A stretch of 64,000 nt of DNA from CAZFOB01 sp964520325. GTDB lineage: Bacteria; Actinomycetota; JAICYB01. Below are positions 25,266 through 34,765 of the stretch, piece by piece. The stretch lies in the NCBI GenBank assembly GCA_964520325.1, contig CAZFOB010000017.1:6600-70599 (forward strand), read 5' to 3'. Numbering within the stretch: the first letter of the stretch is position 1; every line of letters starts with the position of its first letter. The notes below the pieces were generated by a model. That model did not search any database. It saw nothing but the letters and a program-made list of their open reading frames with translations, and was not told where the DNA came from. A program made the translations under genes and the position numbers.

Positions 25266-27296
25266 GTGCCGAAAGCGAAGAAGAAGGCCGACAAGGAGGA
25301 CGCCGCCCTCAGCCGCGCGCGCGTGCATGTCGAGGAGTTGCGCGCGCAGCTCAACAATCACAACTACCGCTACCACGTGCTCGATGCACCCGAAGTGTCC
25401 GACGCCGATTACGACGCACTGATGCGCGAGTTGCAGTCGCTCGAGGAGCGCTTCCCCGAGCTCATCACTCCCGACTCACCCACCCAGCGCGTTGGTGCGC
25501 CGCCCTCCGAGCTCTTCGCTCCGGTCGAGCACTCGGCCCCCTTGCTGTCGCTCGACAACGCGTTCAGCTCCGACGATCTGGACGCGTGGTATGCGCGTGT
25601 TCTGAAAGGCCTTGAGCACGAGCCGACCTTCGTTTGCGAGCCGAAGATCGACGGATTGTCGGTCGTCGTTGTCTACGAGGACGGGAAGCTCGTCCGTGGC
25701 GCCACGCGAGGCGATGGTCGTTTCGGAGAGGACGTGACTGCCAATATCCGAACGATCCGCGCGATCCCTGCGTCACTTCGCGGGAGTGACCCCCCGAGCT
25801 GGCTCGAGATCCGGGGCGAGGTGTTCCTGAGCCTTGCCGGGTTCGAGAAGATCAACGCAGAGCTCGGTGAAGCGGGCAAGCCGCTCTTCGCCAACCCGCG
25901 CAACACCGCAGCCGGGATGCTCCGCCAGAAGGACCCGAAAGTCACCGCGAGCCGGCCGCTTCAGATCGCTTTCCACGGGATCGTTCGCTGCGACGGCTTG
26001 AGGATCCGGTCGTATTCGGAATCGATCGATCGGATGCGCGACTGGGGACTTCGTCCGCATCCGTTGAGCAGACCCGTCAAGACGCTCGATGACGTGAAGG
26101 CGTTCACCGCTGAGATCGAGAGCACGCGCCATTCACTCGACCACGAGATCGACGGTGCGGTCGTCAAGGTCGACGACTACACCGACCAGTTCGACCTCGG
26201 CGCCACGTCGAAGGCTCCGCGCTGGGCGATCGCGTTCAAGTTCCCCCCAGAGGAGAGGACGACGCTCTTGAATGACATCCTCCCGTCGATCGGACGAACG
26301 GGGGTCATCACGCCGTTCGCCGTGCTCGAGGCCGTGCACGTGGGTGGCGTGATCGTCCGCCAAGCCACGCTCCACAACCCCGACGAGATCGCGCGGAAGG
26401 ACATCCGTATCGGCGACACCGTCGTCGTCAGGCGCGCCGGAGACGTCATCCCCGAGGTCGTTGCGCCGATCGTCTCGAAGCGCACCGGCAAAGAGAAGAA
26501 GTTCAAGATGCCGAAGAAGTGTCCGGCGTGTGGCACCGCGTTGATCCGCGCGGAGGACGTCGTCGCGACACGTTGCCCGAACCTCGCGTGTCCGGCGCAG
26601 GTGGTCGGCCGTCTGATCCATTTCGCCGGACGCGGCGCGATGGACATCGAGCACATGGGCGAGAAGACCGTCTCCGCGCTGGTGGACCGGGGCTACATCG
26701 ACGACTTCGGGGATATCTTCTTTCTGACCGCAGAGCAGATCGCCGACCTCCCGGGTTTCAAAGACAAGTCGATCACCAACCTGCTCGAGGCCATCGCCGG
26801 CGCGAAGCAGCGTCCGATCGACCGGCTGCTCTACGGGCTCGGGATCTTGCATCTCGGCGTGACGGGGGCCAGGGCGCTCGCGGACGCGTTCGGTTCCGTG
26901 CGCGAGATAACCGCAGCATTGGAAGACGACATCGCGGCCGTCGAAGGCATCGGTCCGGTCATCGCGAGATCGGTCCGCGAGTATTTCGACCGCGAGCAGA
27001 CCAAGCAACTGATCGGCAAGCTCGAGCGCGCCGGCGTCCGGCTCGAAGAACAACGCAAGAGAGCAACCGGTCCCCTTCTCGGCAAGATCTTCGTCATCAC
27101 CGGGACGCTCGAACGCTGGTCGCGTGAGGAGGCGAAGGAGCGGATCGAAGCGATGGGTGGCAAGGTCACGTCGAGCGTGTCGAAGAAGACCGATTACCTG
27201 GTCGCCGGAGAGTCGCCGGGCTCCAAGCTCGACAAGGCCCAGTCGCTCGGCGTCGAAGTCGTCAACGAGGTCGGTCTGGAGAAGCTGCTCGACTAG
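25266..27296 (+). CDS. ligA: NAD-dependent DNA ligase
   Basis: 676 residues from GTG 25266. Domain Ia (NNHNYRYHVLDAPEVSDADYDAL) binds NMN; the adenylated Lys is in CEPKIDGLS (about residue 120). Then the OB fold (GRTGVITPFAVLEAV), the four-Cys zinc finger (CPACG ... RCPNLACP), helix-hairpin-helix repeats (DLPGFKDKSI, VEGIGPVIARS) and a C-terminal BRCT domain (GKIFVITGTLERWSREEAKERIEAMGGKV). Seals nicks in replication and repair. Length is normal. Followed 38 nt later by gatC. Confidence 0.97.
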   Translation: MPKAKKKADKEDAALSRARVHVEELRAQLNNHNYRYHVLDAPEVSDADYDALMRELQSLEERFPELITPDSPTQRVGAPPSELFAPVEHSAPLLSLDNAFSSDDLDAWYARVLKGLEHEPTFVCEPKIDGLSVVVVYEDGKLVRGATRGDGRFGEDVTANIRTIRAIPASLRGSDPPSWLEIRGEVFLSLAGFEKINAELGEAGKPLFANPRNTAAGMLRQKDPKVTASRPLQIAFHGIVRCDGLRIRSYSESIDRMRDWGLRPHPLSRPVKTLDDVKAFTAEIESTRHSLDHEIDGAVVKVDDYTDQFDLGATSKAPRWAIAFKFPPEERTTLLNDILPSIGRTGVITPFAVLEAVHVGGVIVRQATLHNPDEIARKDIRIGDTVVVRRAGDVIPEVVAPIVSKRTGKEKKFKMPKKCPACGTALIRAEDVVATRCPNLACPAQVVGRLIHFAGRGAMDIEHMGEKTVSALVDRGYIDDFGDIFFLTAEQIADLPGFKDKSITNLLEAIAGAKQRPIDRLLYGLGILHLGVTGARALADAFGSVREITAALEDDIAAVEGIGPVIARSVREYFDREQTKQLIGKLERAGVRLEEQRKRATGPLLGKIFVITGTLERWSREEAKERIEAMGGKVTSSVSKKTDYLVAGESPGSKLDKAQSLGVEVVNEVGLEKLLD

Positions 27297-27334
27297 ACTC
27301 CCTCGCCGCTCTCCGGAGTCGCTACGCTCCATCC

Positions 27335-27631
27335 GTGGCCATTTCACGCGAGGACGTCGAACATGTCGCGCGTCTTGCGCGGCTCGAGCTCACCGATGCG
27401 GAGATCGAGATGTTTCGGGGGCAGCTCTCGGCCGTCCTTGAGCGTGCCGAGCGCATCCAGGCCCTCGATCTCGACGACGTCCCGCCGACGCAGCATCCGG
27501 TCGAGCTCATCAACGTGTGGCGCGAGGACGAAGTCGTCGCGTTCACGGATACCAAGGCGATCCTCGACAACGCGCCCGCGACCGAGGACGGCAAAGTGCG
27601 CGTGCCGCAGATCCTCGAGGACTCCGAGTAA
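27335..27631 (+). CDS. gatC: Asp/Glu-tRNA amidotransferase subunit C
   Basis: 98 residues from GTG 27335. Family pattern ISREDVEHVARLARLELTDAEIEMFRGQLSAVLE and the C-terminal DEVVAFTDTKAILDNAPATEDGKVRVPQIL. The subunit stabilises GatA-GatB in the complex that converts Glu-tRNA-Gln (and Asp-tRNA-Asn) to the amide form. gatA starts 3 nt after its stop. Confidence 0.95.
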   Translation: MAISREDVEHVARLARLELTDAEIEMFRGQLSAVLERAERIQALDLDDVPPTQHPVELINVWREDEVVAFTDTKAILDNAPATEDGKVRVPQILEDSE

Positions 27632-27634
27632 CCC

Positions 27635-29128
27635 GTGGCCGGCGAGCTCTGGCGCCGGACGGCGTCCGATCTCATCCCGCTCCTCGAGCGCAAGGAGATC
27701 AAGGCGGCCGAGATCGCCGAGTCGGTGCTCGAGCGCATCGAAGCCGTCGAACCGACGCTGAACGCGTTCATCTCCCGCACTGGTGAGGCGATCGTCAGGC
27801 ACGGCAAGCGCGTGGACGAGGATCGCGCGTCGGGGGCCGAGCTCGCGCCTCTCGCCGGGATCCCCATCGGCGTCAAGGACATCTTCTGCACGAAGGGCAT
27901 CCGGACCACGGCCGGCTCGAAGATCCTCGACAACTACAAGCCGCCCTACGACTCGACGGTGTGGAGCCTGCTCAAGGAGCAACGCGCGCTCCTCGTCGGC
28001 AAGACGAACCTCGACGAGTTCGCTATGGGTTCGTCCACGGAGAACTCCGCATTCGGGGTGACCAAGAATCCGTGGGACATCACCAAGGTGCCCGGGGGTT
28101 CGTCCGGCGGCTCGGCTGCGGCTGTGGCAGCGGGGATGGGCCCGCTCGCGATCGGCACCGACACGGGCGGTTCGATCCGTCAGCCCGCGAGCTTGTGTGG
28201 TGTCGTCGGCCTGCGGCCGACCTACGGTCTGTGCTCGCGGTACGGGATGGTCGCCTTCGCGTCGTCGCTCGACCAAGCCGGGCCGTTCTCGCGCTCCGTT
28301 CGCGACGCTGCGCTGCTTCTTCAAGCTTTCGCCAAGCACGACCCGCGTGACTCCACGTCGATCCCCGGCGACCGTCCCGACTACGTCGGTGCCCTCGGGC
28401 GACCCATCGATGGGATGCGATTCGGCGTGCCGATCGAGCTGCTCGCTCCGGGCACGCAGCTAGGCGTGCGCGAGAAGTTCGAGGCCGCGATCGCGACCAT
28501 CGAACGCTTGGGCGGCGCGGTCGAGGAGGTGTCGCTCCCGTCGTTTCGGTACGGGCTCGATGCCTACTACCTGATCGCCCCAGCCGAGGCGTCGAGCAAT
28601 CTCGCGCGGTACGACGGCACCCGATACGGGCTCCGCCTCGACGCGGCCGACGTCCAGAGGATGAATCGTGCGACACGTGAGGACGGTTTCGGGGCCGAAG
28701 TGAAACGACGGATCCTGCTCGGGACGTATGCGCTGTCGTCCGGCTACTACGACGCGTGGTACGGACGCGCGCTCAAGCTCCGGACGCAGATCGTGCGGGA
28801 CTTCGAGCGCGCGTTCGAAACCGTCGACCTGCTCGTCTCGCCGACGTCTCCGACGACCGCCTTCGGGATCGGGGAGAGGATCGACGATCCGCTCCAGATG
28901 TACCTGTCGGACGTGTGCACGATCCCGACCAATCTGGCCGGCTCGTGTGCGATCTCCATCCCGTGCGGGCTCGCGTCCGAGGACGGACTCCCCGTCGGCC
29001 TGCACATCATGGGAGCCCCGCTTACCGAAGCGACGATCTTCCGGGCCGCGCACGCGCTGGAGGCCGAACTCGCCTTCGACGGATCCGCGGCCTTCGGTGA
29101 GCTTTCGGTCAGTTCGGGCGAGGTCTGA
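27635..29128 (+). CDS. gatA: Asp/Glu-tRNA amidotransferase subunit A
   Basis: 497 residues from GTG 27635. Amidase-signature enzyme: catalytic Lys in GIPIGVKDIFCTKG (about residue 80), cis-Ser and nucleophile Ser in PGGSSGGSAAAVAAG and GTDTGGSIRQPASLCGVVG. It releases ammonia from Gln for transfer by GatB. The gatB partner is not adjacent but 2.6 kb downstream, after two M16 peptidase genes; the last base of gatA is shared with the first of these. Confidence 0.97.
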   Translation: MAGELWRRTASDLIPLLERKEIKAAEIAESVLERIEAVEPTLNAFISRTGEAIVRHGKRVDEDRASGAELAPLAGIPIGVKDIFCTKGIRTTAGSKILDNYKPPYDSTVWSLLKEQRALLVGKTNLDEFAMGSSTENSAFGVTKNPWDITKVPGGSSGGSAAAVAAGMGPLAIGTDTGGSIRQPASLCGVVGLRPTYGLCSRYGMVAFASSLDQAGPFSRSVRDAALLLQAFAKHDPRDSTSIPGDRPDYVGALGRPIDGMRFGVPIELLAPGTQLGVREKFEAAIATIERLGGAVEEVSLPSFRYGLDAYYLIAPAEASSNLARYDGTRYGLRLDAADVQRMNRATREDGFGAEVKRRILLGTYALSSGYYDAWYGRALKLRTQIVRDFERAFETVDLLVSPTSPTTAFGIGERIDDPLQMYLSDVCTIPTNLAGSCAISIPCGLASEDGLPVGLHIMGAPLTEATIFRAAHALEAELAFDGSAAFGELSVSSGEV

Positions 29129-30435
29129 TGCCGCGCGCCGCACGCTCGCTCACAACGGCATTTCCCATCGAGCGATTCGCGCTCAAGAACGGTCTGCGCG
29201 TGATCGTGAGTCCCGATAGGACGTCTCCGACCGTTACCGTCGCAGCTGTGTACGACGTCGGGTTCCGGTCCGAACCGGAGGGACGAACCGGCTTCGCTCA
29301 TCTGTTCGAGCACCTGATGTTTCAGGGTTCGAAGAACCTGGCCAAGCTCGAGCACGACAGGTTGATCGAGGGCAACGGCGGATCGATGAACGGCTTCACA
29401 CGCTACGACACCACTGTGTATTTCGAGACGCTTCCGTCCAACGCTCTCGAGATCGCGCTCTTCTGCGAGGCCGATCGCATGGACGAGATCCAGCTGACCG
29501 AGGAGAACCTCCAGAACCAGATCGACGTTGTGAAGGAAGAGATCAAGCTCAACGTGAAGAATCGAGCGTACGGCGGATTCCCGTGGCTGCATCTGCCGGC
29601 CGTGATGTTCGATACCTTCCCGAACGCACACGACGGCTACGGATCGTTCAAAGACCTCGAGGCTGCGACAACGGAGGATGCCGCCACCTTCTTCGAGACG
29701 TTCTACGCTCCCGGCAACGCCGTTCTCGTCGTCGCCGGAGACGTCGATGCGGACGAGGTCCACGCACTCGTCGAGCGGCACTTCAGCCAGATCCCGGAGC
29801 GAGCAGTTCCACCATCACGTGACTTCGGCGAACCGTTGCCGACATCAGAGCGACGGGAGTCTCGTGTCGATCCACTCGCCCCGCTACCCGCCATCGCGCT
29901 CGGCTATCGCGTCCCCCATCCGTTCAGCGGATTCAACGAATTTCTCGCGTCGGTCGTGCTGGCCTCCGTGCTCGGCGACGGCCCGGCCTCACGTCTATAC
30001 GAGCGGTTGGTGAAGAAGGAGCGTCTGGCCACGCAGATCGGGTCATACGTCTCGGAGTTCGGTGGGTGGCTCACCACGCGCGACCCGACGATGCTCGAGA
30101 TCCTGTCCTATTACCCCGACGAGAGTTCCACAGAGACGATCATCAAGACCATCGATGAAGAGATCGATCGGGTCGGCTCGGATCTGACCCTCGAGGAGCT
30201 CGAGCGCGTGACGAGCTCGCTCGTGTCCGAGTCGCTCCAGGCCAACGACGATCTGGACACACGCGCGATCGACATGGCGATCCTCGAGCAGCAGCGGGGC
30301 AGAGCCGAGTTGATCAACGAAGTGCCGGCACTGTTCGCAGCGCTCACGCCGACCGATGTCGCCGAGGTGGCCGGCGGATGGATCCGTCCCGATCGCCGGG
30401 CCGTGCTCGAATGGAAACCGGGGTCCTCAAAGTGA
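29128..30435 (+). CDS. M16 family zinc metallopeptidase, catalytic subunit
   Basis: 435 residues. The inverted zinc motif HxxEH is intact (FAHLFEHLMFQGS, about residues 52-64), with the third ligand Glu downstream in the VVKEEIKLNVKNR region. The second half is a non-catalytic M16 repeat (PGNAVLVVAGDVDADEV). No signal peptide is visible, so probably cytoplasmic. It is followed directly by a paralogue that lacks the zinc site, suggesting a heterodimer like the YmxG/PqqL-type two-subunit enzymes. Confidence 0.93.
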   Translation: MPRAARSLTTAFPIERFALKNGLRVIVSPDRTSPTVTVAAVYDVGFRSEPEGRTGFAHLFEHLMFQGSKNLAKLEHDRLIEGNGGSMNGFTRYDTTVYFETLPSNALEIALFCEADRMDEIQLTEENLQNQIDVVKEEIKLNVKNRAYGGFPWLHLPAVMFDTFPNAHDGYGSFKDLEAATTEDAATFFETFYAPGNAVLVVAGDVDADEVHALVERHFSQIPERAVPPSRDFGEPLPTSERRESRVDPLAPLPAIALGYRVPHPFSGFNEFLASVVLASVLGDGPASRLYERLVKKERLATQIGSYVSEFGGWLTTRDPTMLEILSYYPDESSTETIIKTIDEEIDRVGSDLTLEELERVTSSLVSESLQANDDLDTRAIDMAILEQQRGRAELINEVPALFAALTPTDVAEVAGGWIRPDRRAVLEWKPGSSK

Positions 30436-31769
30436 CCGAGGCCGCCACGGTCGTGCCGGCGCTCGGGAAGCCGCGTCCGCTCAAAGCACCGAAGATCGCG
30501 GAGGGCAAGCTCTCGAACGGACTGCGTGTGCTGGTCGTGCGCAAACCGAGCGTTCCGCGCGTTGAGACACGCATGTTCCTTCCCGCTCACGGGCCCGCTC
30601 ACGGGAAGGGCAACCGCGCCGCCGACCGAGTACTGAACGCCACGTTCACTGCGGGCACGGCCACGTTGACGAGTCACCAGATAGCGCAAGAGCTGCAGGG
30701 TCTCGGCGCGTCACTTCGCGCAGGTATCGACAGCGATCACCTCCACGTCGGCGGCTCTGTGCTCTCGACGAACATGAAGCGATACTTCGGCCTGATGGCA
30801 GAGGTACTCACCGACTCCACTCATCCGCCCGACGAGATCGCGATCGCCCGCGACCGTGTCGTTGTCGGCGTTGCGATCCAGCGCGCGCAGCCCGAGGTCG
30901 TGGCTCAGGAGGCGCTGCTTCGCCGCCTCTTCGGCCGCCATCCCTACGGTGATGGGCTCCCCGAACCTGAGGCCGTCGCGAAGGTCGGACGAGCCGTCGT
31001 CCGCAACCGGTTCGTGGACCTCGCGGTCCCGCGCGGCGGAGTGCTCGTGCTCGTCGGTGACGTCGATCCCATCAAGGCGATCGATCTGGTCGGTGATGCG
31101 CTTTCGAGATGGAAGGGAAAACGCTCGGCCACCACCGTGCCCCCGCCGCCATTCGCAGCCGGTCCGACGTTGATCGTCGATCGTCCGGACGCGCTTCAGA
31201 CGAACATCTGCATCGCCGGGGCCGCGCCGCCGCCCGATGCGCACGATGCCGCCGCATTCTCCGTCGCGAACACGATCTTCGGTGGCTACTTCATCTCGCG
31301 GTTCGTGGAGAACCTTCGTGAACGCAACGGCTACACCTATTCGGCGTATAGCGGGATCGTGAACAGACAGCTCGCGTCCTACGTCCAGATCTCCGCGGAC
31401 GTCGGAACCGAGGTCACTGCACCGGCGCTCGTGGAGACGAGCTACGAGCTCGGCCGCATGGTCGCGAAGGACGTCGAAGACAAGGAGCTGGGCAACGCCA
31501 AGCGCTATCTCAACGGCATCCTTTCGACCCGCACGCAGACCCAAGCTGGTCTCGCGTCGACCCTGTCGGCCATCGTGATGCACGGGCTCGGCATCGACTA
31601 TCTCCGCGATCAGCCTCGCAAGGTGGCGGCCGTCACCGTCGACGACGTCCGTGAGGTGAGCCGCCGCTACTTCGCACCGTCCAAGCTCGTCACCGTCCTT
31701 GTCGGCGACGCGTCACGTATCGCAGACGACGTCGCCACGCTCGGTGACGTCCGGATCGACTCGGCGTAG
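30432..31769 (+). CDS. M16 family peptidase-like protein, non-catalytic partner
   Basis: 445 residues from GTG 30432, overlapping the preceding stop (GTGA); an ATG at 30411 is an alternative. The fold matches M16 (KLSNGLRVLVVRKPSVPRVETRM, PRGGVLVLVGDVDP, FVENLRERNGYTYSAYSGI) but no HxxEH is present at the expected position, where AHGPAHGKGNRAA is found instead. It should provide the R/Y-containing substrate chamber wall for the upstream catalytic subunit. Confidence 0.9.
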   Translation: MTEAATVVPALGKPRPLKAPKIAEGKLSNGLRVLVVRKPSVPRVETRMFLPAHGPAHGKGNRAADRVLNATFTAGTATLTSHQIAQELQGLGASLRAGIDSDHLHVGGSVLSTNMKRYFGLMAEVLTDSTHPPDEIAIARDRVVVGVAIQRAQPEVVAQEALLRRLFGRHPYGDGLPEPEAVAKVGRAVVRNRFVDLAVPRGGVLVLVGDVDPIKAIDLVGDALSRWKGKRSATTVPPPPFAAGPTLIVDRPDALQTNICIAGAAPPPDAHDAAAFSVANTIFGGYFISRFVENLRERNGYTYSAYSGIVNRQLASYVQISADVGTEVTAPALVETSYELGRMVAKDVEDKELGNAKRYLNGILSTRTQTQAGLASTLSAIVMHGLGIDYLRDQPRKVAAVTVDDVREVSRRYFAPSKLVTVLVGDASRIADDVATLGDVRIDSA

Positions 31770-31776
31770 CCGTCGC

Positions 31777-33885
31777 ATGAGGCTCTTCCGCCGCAAGCTC
31801 TGGGGTGACCGCGCTCTGTGGATCTTCGTTCTGGCCGCGTGGGGCGCGGTCATCAACCAATGGGTCACGCGCGGTGGTCAGTCCCGGCTCCTCATCCTCA
31901 TCGTGTGGAGCCTGTTCGTTTTCGCGCTGGCGGGTTACAGCGAATTCCGGATCGGACGCAAACTGCTGCGCCGCGGCAAGGACGCGATGTTCCTCGGTCT
32001 TGCGGCCTTCGTCGGTGAGGAACGCGTCGAGCCCGGCGGCGATCGCGTGCGCGGTTGGACGGGAGCGGCTGCCGGTGCACTTGCCTTCGAGCCGCAGGGC
32101 ATCCGCTGGGTCCCGCGTCGGGTCGACGACGAACCACCGGAGATGTCGTTTCCGTGGAGCGACGTGTACTCGTGGCGGTTCGGCGGTGTGGTCCCGTTGG
32201 TGAGGCGTGCGTCCGGTTACCTGCTCATCTCGCTCTACGGAGGGCGCGAGCTCGTCTTCCATATCCACGGTGTGCGCTCATGGCGGCGGGCGGTTCGCGA
32301 AGCGGCGATCGTCGGACCGACTCTGCTCGTCCGGGCCTCCAGTGCCGAAGCGGTGAACGTGGCGACGCCGGCTCGCGTTACCGTGTCGAAAGACGACGTG
32401 CAATCACCAGACGAAACCGGTCCAGACCTCGAGGCGGTGATTGGGCTCGAGTGTCACGTGGAGCTTTCGACCGCATCGAAGATGTTCTGTGCGTGCGCCA
32501 CGACATTCGGTGCCGATCCCAACACGCAGATCTGTCCGGTATGCACGGGTCAACCCGGAACTCTTCCGGTTCCCAACCGGCGGGCGGTCGAGCACACGAT
32601 CAGGATCGCGCTCGCGTTGCACGCACAGATCGCGCCGTCATCGACCTTCCACAGGAAGAACTACTTCTATCCGGACATGCCGAAGAACTACCAGATCTCC
32701 CAGTACGACGTGCCGCTCGCGTCGGGTGGCTACCTCGAGTACGAACGCGACGGCGAGCTGAAACGCACGCTGATGACGCGCGTCCACATGGAGGAGGACA
32801 CAGGCAAGACCACCCACGCCGGAGCGGGCGGACGCATAGGTGAAGCCGACTACGCACTCGTCGACTACAACCGTGCCGGCATCCCCCTCGTCGAGATCGT
32901 CAGCGAACCCGTCATCGAATCACCCGAGGACGCCCGCGCATATCTCGCGGAGCTGCGCACCCTGCTGCTCACGCTCGGTGTCTCCGACGTCCGGATGGAA
33001 GAGGGATCGCTGCGCTGCGACGCCAACGTCTCGGTACGTCCGCGTGGGACGACTGAGCTCGGCACCAAGACCGAGGTCAAGAACGTGAACTCGCTGCGTT
33101 CGGTGCAGCGCGCGCTCGAATACGAGATCGAGCGGCAGATGGGGCTTGTGCGCGCGGGCAAGCCCGTCGTCCAGGAGACCCGCCACTTCGACGAGAACAC
33201 CGGGAGGACCATCTCGGGACGATCGAAGGAAGGCTCGGCCGACTACCGCTACTTCAACGATCCCGATCTCGTCCCGCTCGAGCCGACCAACGAGCTCATC
33301 GAGCAGATCAGGGCCGATCTCCCCGAGCTCCCGAGCCACCGCCGTCACCGGCTGGTGGCCGACCACGGGCTGTCGGACGCCGACGCGCGCACGCTCGTCG
33401 GTGAGCCCGGCCTGGCCGGCGCCTACGAGGACGCCCAGCGGATCTACGGGGGCGCGGGAGCCAACATCGCCCGTTGGTACCTCGGGGAGCTTTCCCAGCT
33501 CGGCAATGAACGGGGTACGGATGCCCATCTGGTCGGCGTCTCGCCCGAGCGTGTGGCCGAGCTGCAACGCCTCGTCGACGACGGCACGATCTCGATCTCG
33601 CTGGCCAAGGGCGATGTGCTCCGCAAGGTCGTCGAGACCGGCAGGGCGCCGGCCGAGATCGTCGAGGACGCGGGACTCGCTCAGATATCAGATGAAGGTG
33701 AGCTCACTGCGATCGTGGACGAGGTCATCGCCGCCAACGCGGACATCGCCGATCAGGTCAGGGGCGGCAAGGGGGGCGCCGCGAACGCCCTGGTCGGAGC
33801 CGTGATGAAGGCGACGATGGGCCAGGCCAACGCCCAGGTCGTCCAGCAGCTGCTCGCCGATCGGCTCCAGCCTCCACCGGCGTAG
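31777..33885 (+). CDS. gatB: amidotransferase subunit B fused to an N-terminal membrane domain
   Basis: 702 residues. Residues about 205-702 are a complete GatB: VIGLECHVELSTASKMFCACAT, CPVCTGQPGTLPVPN (zinc Cys), FHRKNYFYPDMPKNYQISQYD, EDTGKTTH and the C-terminal YqeY-like tail (KGGAANALVGAVMKATMGQANA). Residues 1-200 carry two hydrophobic helices (about 13-31 and 39-55) and a beta-rich PH-like region (PEMSFPWSDVYSWRFGG). No stop separates them. GTG codons at 32383 and 32398 could start a soluble GatB, so both forms may exist. The fusion would place the amidotransferase at the membrane. Confidence 0.88.
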   Translation: MRLFRRKLWGDRALWIFVLAAWGAVINQWVTRGGQSRLLILIVWSLFVFALAGYSEFRIGRKLLRRGKDAMFLGLAAFVGEERVEPGGDRVRGWTGAAAGALAFEPQGIRWVPRRVDDEPPEMSFPWSDVYSWRFGGVVPLVRRASGYLLISLYGGRELVFHIHGVRSWRRAVREAAIVGPTLLVRASSAEAVNVATPARVTVSKDDVQSPDETGPDLEAVIGLECHVELSTASKMFCACATTFGADPNTQICPVCTGQPGTLPVPNRRAVEHTIRIALALHAQIAPSSTFHRKNYFYPDMPKNYQISQYDVPLASGGYLEYERDGELKRTLMTRVHMEEDTGKTTHAGAGGRIGEADYALVDYNRAGIPLVEIVSEPVIESPEDARAYLAELRTLLLTLGVSDVRMEEGSLRCDANVSVRPRGTTELGTKTEVKNVNSLRSVQRALEYEIERQMGLVRAGKPVVQETRHFDENTGRTISGRSKEGSADYRYFNDPDLVPLEPTNELIEQIRADLPELPSHRRHRLVADHGLSDADARTLVGEPGLAGAYEDAQRIYGGAGANIARWYLGELSQLGNERGTDAHLVGVSPERVAELQRLVDDGTISISLAKGDVLRKVVETGRAPAEIVEDAGLAQISDEGELTAIVDEVIAANADIADQVRGGKGGAANALVGAVMKATMGQANAQVVQQLLADRLQPPPA

Positions 33886-33941
33886 AGCCGCCTGGCCGTC
33901 CGACTGAAAGGTTTTCGGCCCCAGCACGTACTTATGGGTAG

Positions 33942-33990
33942 CAGCGCCCACAGAAGTCAGTTGGGGGTGGGCGCTGGGGGTTTGTTTGTT
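33942..33990 (+). terminator. intrinsic terminator after gatB
   Basis: CAGCGCCCAC (33942-33951) pairs with GTGGGCGCTG (33967-33976), a perfect 10-bp stem with a 15-nt loop, followed by GGGG and TTTGTTTGTT. An upstream CCCCAGC (33920-33926) could compete for the 3' arm. Confidence 0.65.
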
Positions 33991-34036
33991 ACGTGTTCCA
34001 CCCGGGGCCCTCCCCGCCAGATCCCGAGGCCCCGTT

Positions 34037-34068
34037 GACAGCGCCTCGGCAATTGCCGGGGCGCTGTC
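34037..34068. other. strong hairpin between gatB and the DUF1697 gene
   Basis: GACAGCGCC (34037-34045) pairs perfectly with GGCGCTGTC (34060-34068); inside, CGGC-AATT-GCCG extends the stem. There is no U-run on either strand, so a terminator is not obvious. It lies 59 nt upstream of the next ATG and may be an mRNA leader structure. Confidence 0.4.
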
Positions 34069-34126
34069 CTTTCGGAGACGAACAAGGCGACGGCGGCGCT
34101 TCGGCACGCTATGTTCGCGTCCTGAT

Positions 34127-34675
34127 ATGGCGACGCATGTGGCGCTGCTTCGGGGGATCAACGTTGGGCGGGCCAAGCGCGTGGGCATGGAAGACCTGCG
34201 CGGTGTGTTCGCGGGTCTCGGCTACGCCGACGTGCGCACGCTGCTCAATTCCGGCAATGTCGTCTTCACTGCCTCCCGGCGGCCGGCTCCAAACGCTACG
34301 GCGAAGCTCGAAGCGGGGCTGCTTTCACGCACGGGGGTCTCTGCACGCATCACTCTGCTTTCGTCTGATGAGCTCACCGATGCGTTCGACGACTGCCCTC
34401 TTCTTTCCATCGCGACAGACCCGACACGGCTGCAAGTTGCCGTACCATCTGCGGCCCCCGCTATGAAGCGACTGCGCCCTTTCGACGGAAAGGATTGGAC
34501 GCCCGAGGCTCTCGCCCTCGGCAAACGCGTGGCGTACCTCTGGTGCCCGGACGGTGTGATCGCCAGCCGACTCTCGAAGGCGGTCGGTGACGAGCTCGGC
34601 GACGCGGTGACTACGCGGAACTGGGCAACCGTGACGAAACTCGTTGCCGCCGTCGGTTCCGTGAGTCCCGGCTAA
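34127..34675 (+). CDS. DUF1697 family protein
   Basis: 182 residues from ATG 34127. The start is diagnostic of the family: MATHVALLRGINVGRAKRV, then MEDLRGVFAGLGYADVRTLLNSGNVVFTA. The C-terminal region has NWATVTKLVA, also conserved. The function of DUF1697 is unknown. It stands alone between the structured gatB-downstream region and ilvD. Confidence 0.9.
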   Translation: MATHVALLRGINVGRAKRVGMEDLRGVFAGLGYADVRTLLNSGNVVFTASRRPAPNATAKLEAGLLSRTGVSARITLLSSDELTDAFDDCPLLSIATDPTRLQVAVPSAAPAMKRLRPFDGKDWTPEALALGKRVAYLWCPDGVIASRLSKAVGDELGDAVTTRNWATVTKLVAAVGSVSPG

Positions 34676-34765
34676 CTTCGATTTCGCGTTGGCCCGAGTC
34701 CGGCGCAACTGCGGTTTGGGGCCTATATCCCGCCGCTTTAACGGGAGCCGTATCCTGGGCAGCCA

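Noticed and set aside
34676..34765. Attenuator before ilvD
   Set aside because: Scanned for a leader ORF with Leu/Val/Ile codons and a terminator like those before ilvB and leuB; none found, only a short CCCG/CGGG stem.
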